Source: Herpetosiphon giganteus
Lineage (GTDB): Bacteria > Chloroflexota > Chloroflexia > Chloroflexales > Herpetosiphonaceae
DNA: 64,000 nucleotides
NCBI RefSeq assembly: GCF_016907925.1
Contig: NZ_JAFBCZ010000027.1
Coordinates: 1 to 64,000 of the forward strand
Direction: 5' to 3'
Within the stretch, counting starts at the first letter, position 1. Each line of letters opens with the position of its first letter. The notes under the pieces were generated by a model, which ran no database searches, had not been told where the DNA came from, and saw only the letters and a program-made list of their open reading frames with translations. Positions 59,496-64,000 of the stretch are shown one piece after another. The translations under genes were made by a program, and so were the position numbers.

Positions 59496-60671
59496 ATGGA
59501 TATTAAACGGGTAACCGTGATTGTTTTGGATGGCGTGGGCATTGGCGAAGCGCCCGATGCTGCGGAATATGGCGATGTTGGCAGCCACTCGTTGGCCAAC
59601 ACGGCGGCAGCAGTCAATGGCTTGAACGTACCAACGATGGCCAGTTTTGGGCTTGGTTGCGTCAGCGAAATCAAAGGTGTCGCTTGCCCAACAGCGCCGC
59701 AGGGTAGCTATGGCAAAATGCAGCCCTTATCCAAGGGCAAGGATACGGTTTCTGGCCACTGGGAGATGATGGGGATTGTCTTGGCAACACCATTTCCAGT
59801 TTATCCCGATGGCTTCCCTGCTGAAATTATCGAACCATTTAAACAACAGATTGGCCGCGATGTGCTTGGCAATAAATCGGCCTCGGGCACTGAAATTCTT
59901 GAAGAATTGGGTATGGAGCATATTCGCACTGGTGCGCCAATTGTCTATACCTCGGCTGATAGCGTGTTTCAGATTGCAGCCCATGAAGATGTGATTGCGC
60001 CAAGCGAATTGTATGCGATGTGCGAAGCAGCCCGCGCGCTCTTAGTCGGTGAGCATGCAGTTGGGCGGGTAATTGCGCGGCCATTTATTGGCGATAGCCC
60101 CGAAAATTTCAAACGTACCGCGCGTCGTCACGATTATGCCCTAACTCCAGAAACGCCAACAATTTTGGATAAATTGGTAGCAGCGGGCAAAAGCGTCTAC
60201 TCAGTTGGCAAAATTGACGATATTTTTGGCAATCGTGGGATTAGCGTTTCAAACCATACCGTTGATAATGCTGCAAGTTTAGAAGCGATTATCGAATTCC
60301 TTGATGCAGATTTTGAAGGCCTTTTGTTCGCCAACTTAATCGAATTCGATATGATTTATGGTCATCGCAATGATCCAGTTGGCTATGCAAACGCCTTACA
60401 TGCGGTTGATCAGCGCTTGCCGGAGATTCAAGCCAAACTCAAGGATGGCGATTTAGTGGTGATTACTGCTGATCATGGTGTTGACCCAACCACGCCTGGC
60501 TCAAACCATAGCCGCGAGTATGTGCCGCTGTTGGTATTTGGCCCAGCCTTGGCAAAACCGGTTAATTTAGGTACGCGCCAAACCCTGAGCGATCTGGCGG
60601 CGACACTGGCTGAAATTTTTGGCTTGGAAGCTCCATTGCATGGCACAAGTTTCTTGGCTGAACTGCAATAA
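59496..60671 (+). CDS. deoB: Phosphopentomutase
   Basis: 391 residues. Alkaline-phosphatase-fold mutase interconverting ribose 1- and 5-phosphate (and deoxyribose forms). Visible blocks: metal site VLDGVGIGEAPDA, phosphorylated Thr/Ser region GKDTVSGHWEMMG, IEFDMIYGHRNDPVGY and the second metal site TADHGVDPTTPGSNHSREY. AAGGAGC lies before the ATG. A terminator follows, so it is a single-gene unit used in nucleoside salvage. Confidence 0.95.
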   Translation: MDIKRVTVIVLDGVGIGEAPDAAEYGDVGSHSLANTAAAVNGLNVPTMASFGLGCVSEIKGVACPTAPQGSYGKMQPLSKGKDTVSGHWEMMGIVLATPFPVYPDGFPAEIIEPFKQQIGRDVLGNKSASGTEILEELGMEHIRTGAPIVYTSADSVFQIAAHEDVIAPSELYAMCEAARALLVGEHAVGRVIARPFIGDSPENFKRTARRHDYALTPETPTILDKLVAAGKSVYSVGKIDDIFGNRGISVSNHTVDNAASLEAIIEFLDADFEGLLFANLIEFDMIYGHRNDPVGYANALHAVDQRLPEIQAKLKDGDLVVITADHGVDPTTPGSNHSREYVPLLVFGPALAKPVNLGTRQTLSDLAATLAEIFGLEAPLHGTSFLAELQ

Positions 60672-60699
60672 CGGTTTAGCTATTAATTGATGGTTCGCA

Positions 60700-60734
60700 A
60701 AACCTATCCTGAAAAGGGTAGGTTTTGTTGATTA
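60700..60734 (+). terminator. Rho-independent terminator
   Basis: AAAACCTATCC (60700-60710) pairs with GGGTAGGTTTT (60717-60727) through one G-T pair, then GTTGATT follows. It ends deoB. Confidence 0.85.
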
Positions 60735-60828
60735 AGCAGCAAACTGCATGGCTCAGTGCATATTCTAGTGCTACCATATGAGGAAAGCATCCAGCAACGC
60801 TTGCTGTGGGTATGGAAGGATTTTTTTG

Positions 60829-61761
60829 ATGCAACTACGTCAACTTGGCAAATCGGAACTACGAATTCCCCGGATTGTAATTGGCGGCAATGTTTTTGGC
60901 TGGACGATTGATCGGGCGCAAAGCTTTCGTTTGCTTGATGCCTTTGTCGATGCAGGCTTAAATGCAATCGATACAGCAGATGTCTATTCGGCATGGGTCG
61001 AGGGCAACAAGGGTGGCGAATCGGAAACCATCATTGGCGAATGGATTAAACAACGGCAGCGCCGCGACGATCTGCTTATTTTAAGCAAAGTTGGCGCTGG
61101 CACAGGCTTATCGAAGTCCAATATTGCCAAGGCAATTGCTGGCTCATTGCAACGGCTGCAAACCGAGTACCTTGATCTCTATCAATCCCATGTTGATGAT
61201 GCTGAAACGCCGTTGGAAGAAACCCTGAGTGCGTTTGGTGAGCTGATTCAACAAGGCAAAGTTCGGGCAATTGGCGCTTCGAATTATAGTGCTGAACGCT
61301 TGCAAGTAGCGCTGGATATTAGCCAGCAGCATAATCTGCCCCGCTATGAAAGCCTACAACCGTTGTATAACCTCTATGATCGTGACCGTTATGAAGGCGA
61401 TGTAGAAGCAGTTTGTCAACAAGCAGATGTGGGCGTGATTCCCTATTCAACCTTGGCCTCAGGCTTCTTGACTGGCAAATATCGCAGTGAAGCCGATTTG
61501 GGCCAAAGTGCCCGTGGTTCGCGCGTGCGGAGTTATCTGAATGAACGTGGTTGGGCGATTCTTAAGGCGCTTGATGAGGTTGCTGCTGAATTTCAGGCAA
61601 CCCCTGGCCAAGTAGCCTTGGCATGGCAAATTGCGCGGCCAAGCATTACTGCGCCGATTGCGAGTGCCACCAATCTTGATCAAGTTAACGATCTGATCAA
61701 TGCCGCCAAGCTCGAATTAACCGCAGCTGCGGTTGACTATTTGAACCAAGCTGGCCAATAA
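60829..61761 (+). CDS. Aldo/keto reductase
   Basis: 310 residues from the ATG at 60829 (GGAAGGA upstream). TIM-barrel NADPH reductase with the catalytic tetrad: Asp and Tyr in NAIDTADVYSAW, Lys in LLILSKVGAG and His in DLYQSHVDD. The C-terminal NADP-binding part reads TAPIASATNLDQVNDLINA. The substrate cannot be named. It resembles the YajO/AKR11-type bacterial group. A terminator follows. Confidence 0.92.
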   Translation: MQLRQLGKSELRIPRIVIGGNVFGWTIDRAQSFRLLDAFVDAGLNAIDTADVYSAWVEGNKGGESETIIGEWIKQRQRRDDLLILSKVGAGTGLSKSNIAKAIAGSLQRLQTEYLDLYQSHVDDAETPLEETLSAFGELIQQGKVRAIGASNYSAERLQVALDISQQHNLPRYESLQPLYNLYDRDRYEGDVEAVCQQADVGVIPYSTLASGFLTGKYRSEADLGQSARGSRVRSYLNERGWAILKALDEVAAEFQATPGQVALAWQIARPSITAPIASATNLDQVNDLINAAKLELTAAAVDYLNQAGQ

Positions 61762-61799
61762 ATCGTTTTGAGTCAAGAGTTTGTGATCGTTGATTTTAG

Positions 61800-61838
61800 G
61801 GGCGAAGGCACTAATAATGAGGCTTCGCCCTTGCTTAT
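61800..61838 (+). terminator. Rho-independent terminator
   Basis: GGGCGAAG (61800-61807) pairs with CTTCGCCC (61823-61830), followed by TTGCTT. It lies 39 bases after the aldo/keto reductase stop. The rest of the gap to 62031 should hold the promoter of the S8 protease; I could not fix its boxes. Confidence 0.75.
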
Positions 61839-62031
61839 GCAGATCTATTGGAGCGATGTTTTCAGCTAGGAGGAGCGTTGCTAAGCGTATTTGCATAACT
61901 CTACAGATCAGTGCATAATATTCGGTATCTGCATTTTTAGCGCCGCCTACCTCAATGAAATATCCACAGGTAACTCCACTGCTAACCACGGTCATTTGGT
62001 AGGGTTTGGCAAAGCGCTACAAGGAGGACTG

Positions 62032-64000
62032 GTGAATCGTTTCCTTCCACGTTGGGCTGTAATTTTCAGCTTACTCACCTTGGTGATTAGCTTATTTGCA
62101 CAGCCAGTCGCTACAACAGCGCAAAAAGTTCCAGTAACTGTTGATTCAAATCCTATAACCAGCGATGGTGTTGCTGAGGCTGTGACAGCTTCGCCACGCT
62201 TGATTGTAGAGTTGGAATCACCTGCATTGGCTGCTTGGAGCAAAAGCACCAATAAGGCTCGTACTGCCAACCAACGGTTAAATCTTAAGGCTGCTGATGC
62301 CAAAGCCTATCTGGCGCAATTAGAGGCTGAACAAAACCTCTTTGTGGCAGATATGAGCAAAGCATTGCCAGGCTCAAGTGTTTCAACCTTCGTCGATGAA
62401 TTTGGCGCGAAAGACGAACTGCGTTATAGCGTGGTCTTCAACGGGATGACCGTGAACGTTGGCAATGCCAAACGTGATGATGCCCGTAAGATTTTGGCTG
62501 CATTGCCAAACGTCAAAGCTGTGCACCTTGACTTGCCCCAACAAGCAGATTTGCACTTGAGCAATACGTTGATTGGTTCACCAGCTCTGTGGAACAGTGC
62601 TGAAATTGGGGGCCGTAGCAATGCTGGCGCTGGGATTAAGGTTGCCTCGATGGACGGTGGCGTGCACAAAGATGCGCCAATGTTCAGCGGTGTCGGCTAC
62701 GACTACCCAGAAGACTATCCAGCCAACGGCTTGGGCTTGACTCAAAATAACAACGGCAAAATCATTGCTTCACGCGCTTACTTCCGCGATTGGGACGGCC
62801 CAGCTAATGGCGACCAAAACCCATGGCCAGGTGTGAATGGCACCCCTCACGGTGTGCACACCGCTGGGATTGCTGCTGGCGATGTTGTAACCGCAACCTT
62901 TAGCGGCTTGAACTTTCCATCAATGAGCGGCGTAGCACCGAAAGCATGGATCATGAGCTATCGGGTGTTTTATGCCAGCGTCAACGGGATTGGCTCGTTC
63001 TACAATGCTGAAGGGATTGAAGCCCTTGAAGATATTGTGGCCGACGAAGCCGATGTGGTTAACAACTCATGGGGCGGTGGCCCAGGTAGCTTGGGTGGCG
63101 AATTCGATGCCCTTGATACTGCCTTGATCAACACCTCAAATGCTGGGATCTTTGTGTCGATGTCGGCTGGCAATGCTGGCCCCAACAAAGGTACCTCAGA
63201 TCACCCATCAGATGAATATATTGTGGTAGCAGCCAGCACGACCCAAGGCACGTTTGCTGCCGGTCGTTTGGATGTAACCCAACCAACGCCAATCTCACCA
63301 ACTTTGCAAACGATTCCGATTGCAGCAGCGGCGTTTGGTGCACCTGTTAATAGCATTGTAAACTTACCATATATGCCAGGCAGTGCAGCTACCCCAGCCA
63401 ATCTGACCGGTTGTACCGCATTTGCTGCCGGCACCTTCACTGGCAAAATTGCCTTGATTCAGCGTGGCGATTGTGAGTTTGGGGTCAAGGCCCTCAATGC
63501 ACAAAATGCTGGTGCTAGCTATGTTGTGATTTACAACAATGCAGCCAATGGCAATACGCTGATTAACATGGGCGCTGGTGCTGTTGGCGCTCAAGTAACC
63601 ATTCCAGTGATTATGATTGGCTTTACGCCAGGCACTGGCTTGGTCAACTGGTATAACCAAAACGGTGCAGCTTCGGTTGCTTCAATTAACCCATCGACCT
63701 ATGTTGCCGCCAGCACCCCAGACGTAATTGCTGGCTTTAGCAGCCGTGGCCCAGGCGTTGGCGATGTTTTGAAGCCAGACGTAACCGCTCCTGGCGTGAA
63801 TATCCTTTCACATGGCTACACCCCAGGCGCGACTGGCGAAGCCCGTCACCTTGGCTATGGCACTGCATCGGGTACTTCGATGGCAGCACCTCACGTTGCT
63901 GGTGCAGCAGCCTTGTTACGCCAAGCACACCCAAGCTGGACCAACGACCAAATTAAATCGGCCTTGATGAGCACCTCGAAGTACATTGGGGTTACGGTCG
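62032..64000 (+). CDS. Secreted S8 serine protease with PA insert (partial)
   Basis: At least 656 residues; the frame runs off the window. It starts at the GTG at 62032, seven bases after AAGGAGG. Signal peptide about 1-30 (WAVIFSLLTLVISLFAQPVA). An I9-type propeptide region precedes a subtilisin domain with Asp208 (VASMDGGVH), His273 (TPHGVHTAGIAAG), the oxyanion Asn (SAGNAGPN) and Ser616 (GTSMAAPHVAGA). A PA domain is inserted (about 455-545; TFTGKIALIQRGDCEFGVKA). The DGG in place of the usual DTG/DSG is a mild variation. It is a secreted protease likely used in nutrition, like the metalloprotease at 14803. Confidence 0.93.
   Translation, partial: MNRFLPRWAVIFSLLTLVISLFAQPVATTAQKVPVTVDSNPITSDGVAEAVTASPRLIVELESPALAAWSKSTNKARTANQRLNLKAADAKAYLAQLEAEQNLFVADMSKALPGSSVSTFVDEFGAKDELRYSVVFNGMTVNVGNAKRDDARKILAALPNVKAVHLDLPQQADLHLSNTLIGSPALWNSAEIGGRSNAGAGIKVASMDGGVHKDAPMFSGVGYDYPEDYPANGLGLTQNNNGKIIASRAYFRDWDGPANGDQNPWPGVNGTPHGVHTAGIAAGDVVTATFSGLNFPSMSGVAPKAWIMSYRVFYASVNGIGSFYNAEGIEALEDIVADEADVVNNSWGGGPGSLGGEFDALDTALINTSNAGIFVSMSAGNAGPNKGTSDHPSDEYIVVAASTTQGTFAAGRLDVTQPTPISPTLQTIPIAAAAFGAPVNSIVNLPYMPGSAATPANLTGCTAFAAGTFTGKIALIQRGDCEFGVKALNAQNAGASYVVIYNNAANGNTLINMGAGAVGAQVTIPVIMIGFTPGTGLVNWYNQNGAASVASINPSTYVAASTPDVIAGFSSRGPGVGDVLKPDVTAPGVNILSHGYTPGATGEARHLGYGTASGTSMAAPHVAGAAALLRQAHPSWTNDQIKSALMSTSKYIGVTV

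Noticed and set aside
1-64000. tRNA and rRNA genes
   Set aside because: I looked for T-loop-like GTTCGA words with a matching acceptor stem and for rRNA signatures in the gaps and found none I could support; a covariance search would be decisive.

Overview
This window looks like chromosomal DNA of a Chloroflexota bacterium, most probably a Herpetosiphon-type filamentous glider. That is an inference. It rests on secreted proteins with Thr/Pro linkers and a short C-terminal signature, on monoderm-style wall modules (LysM, SpoIID, peptidoglycan-binding repeats), on complete aromatic and fatty-acid degradation genes, and on intergenic islands built of short degenerate tandem repeats. I recognised no rRNA, tRNA or CRISPR array.

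Layout. Bases 1-6350 hold a secreted surface protein and a tight minus-strand operon: ECF-like sigma factor, FecR-LysM membrane protein, CHASE2-adenylate cyclase and an AmaP-like membrane protein. Bases 6400-10260 carry a zinc-type small protein, a 2,4-dienoyl-CoA reductase-like enzyme, aroA and a translin-family protein. An IS4-type element (10404-11833) has inserted into a GC-rich hairpin repeat. A SpoIID-type wall protein, three small proteins, a secreted reprolysin-like metalloprotease and a TnpB element with its candidate guide-RNA end follow (12089-18303). Next come a response regulator, a TgpA-like transglutaminase, a TatD nuclease and an OsmC protein.

Bases 23000-30400 form a lipid and oxidation region: SCP2-like carrier, two acyl-CoA dehydrogenases, an MpaB/Lcp-type oxygenase, an FAD oxidoreductase overlapping an ECF41 sigma factor, and an SRPBCC protein. 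Bases 30567-33830 hold GNAT, threonine ammonia-lyase, a HAD phosphatase and a dITP/XTP pyrophosphatase. A heterodimeric ABC exporter with one degenerate ATP site and a palindromic operator lies at 34130-37981. A large AAA/TPR/LuxR regulator, purD-purN and an acyl-CoA carboxylase beta chain follow. A TetR-P450-SDR cassette has a readable promoter and operator. 4-Hydroxyphenylpyruvate dioxygenase and homogentisate dioxygenase flank a TrmB-type regulator (tyrosine breakdown).

Bases 51896-55683 form a compact operon: site-2 protease, a Cas4-like nuclease split over two overlapping membrane-anchored ORFs, a zinc-ribbon protein, a QueD/PTPS enzyme, an L7/L12-like membrane protein and a degenerate DHOD-like barrel. 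The right end carries a response regulator, a Zn/Mn ABC importer, phosphopentomutase, an aldo/keto reductase and an S8 protease that runs off the window.

The points most worth following up are the split Cas4-like nuclease operon, the sigma/FecR-LysM/CHASE2/AmaP envelope-sensing operon, and the intergenic islands in which several short repeat modules recur in mosaic order, often as inverted halves.
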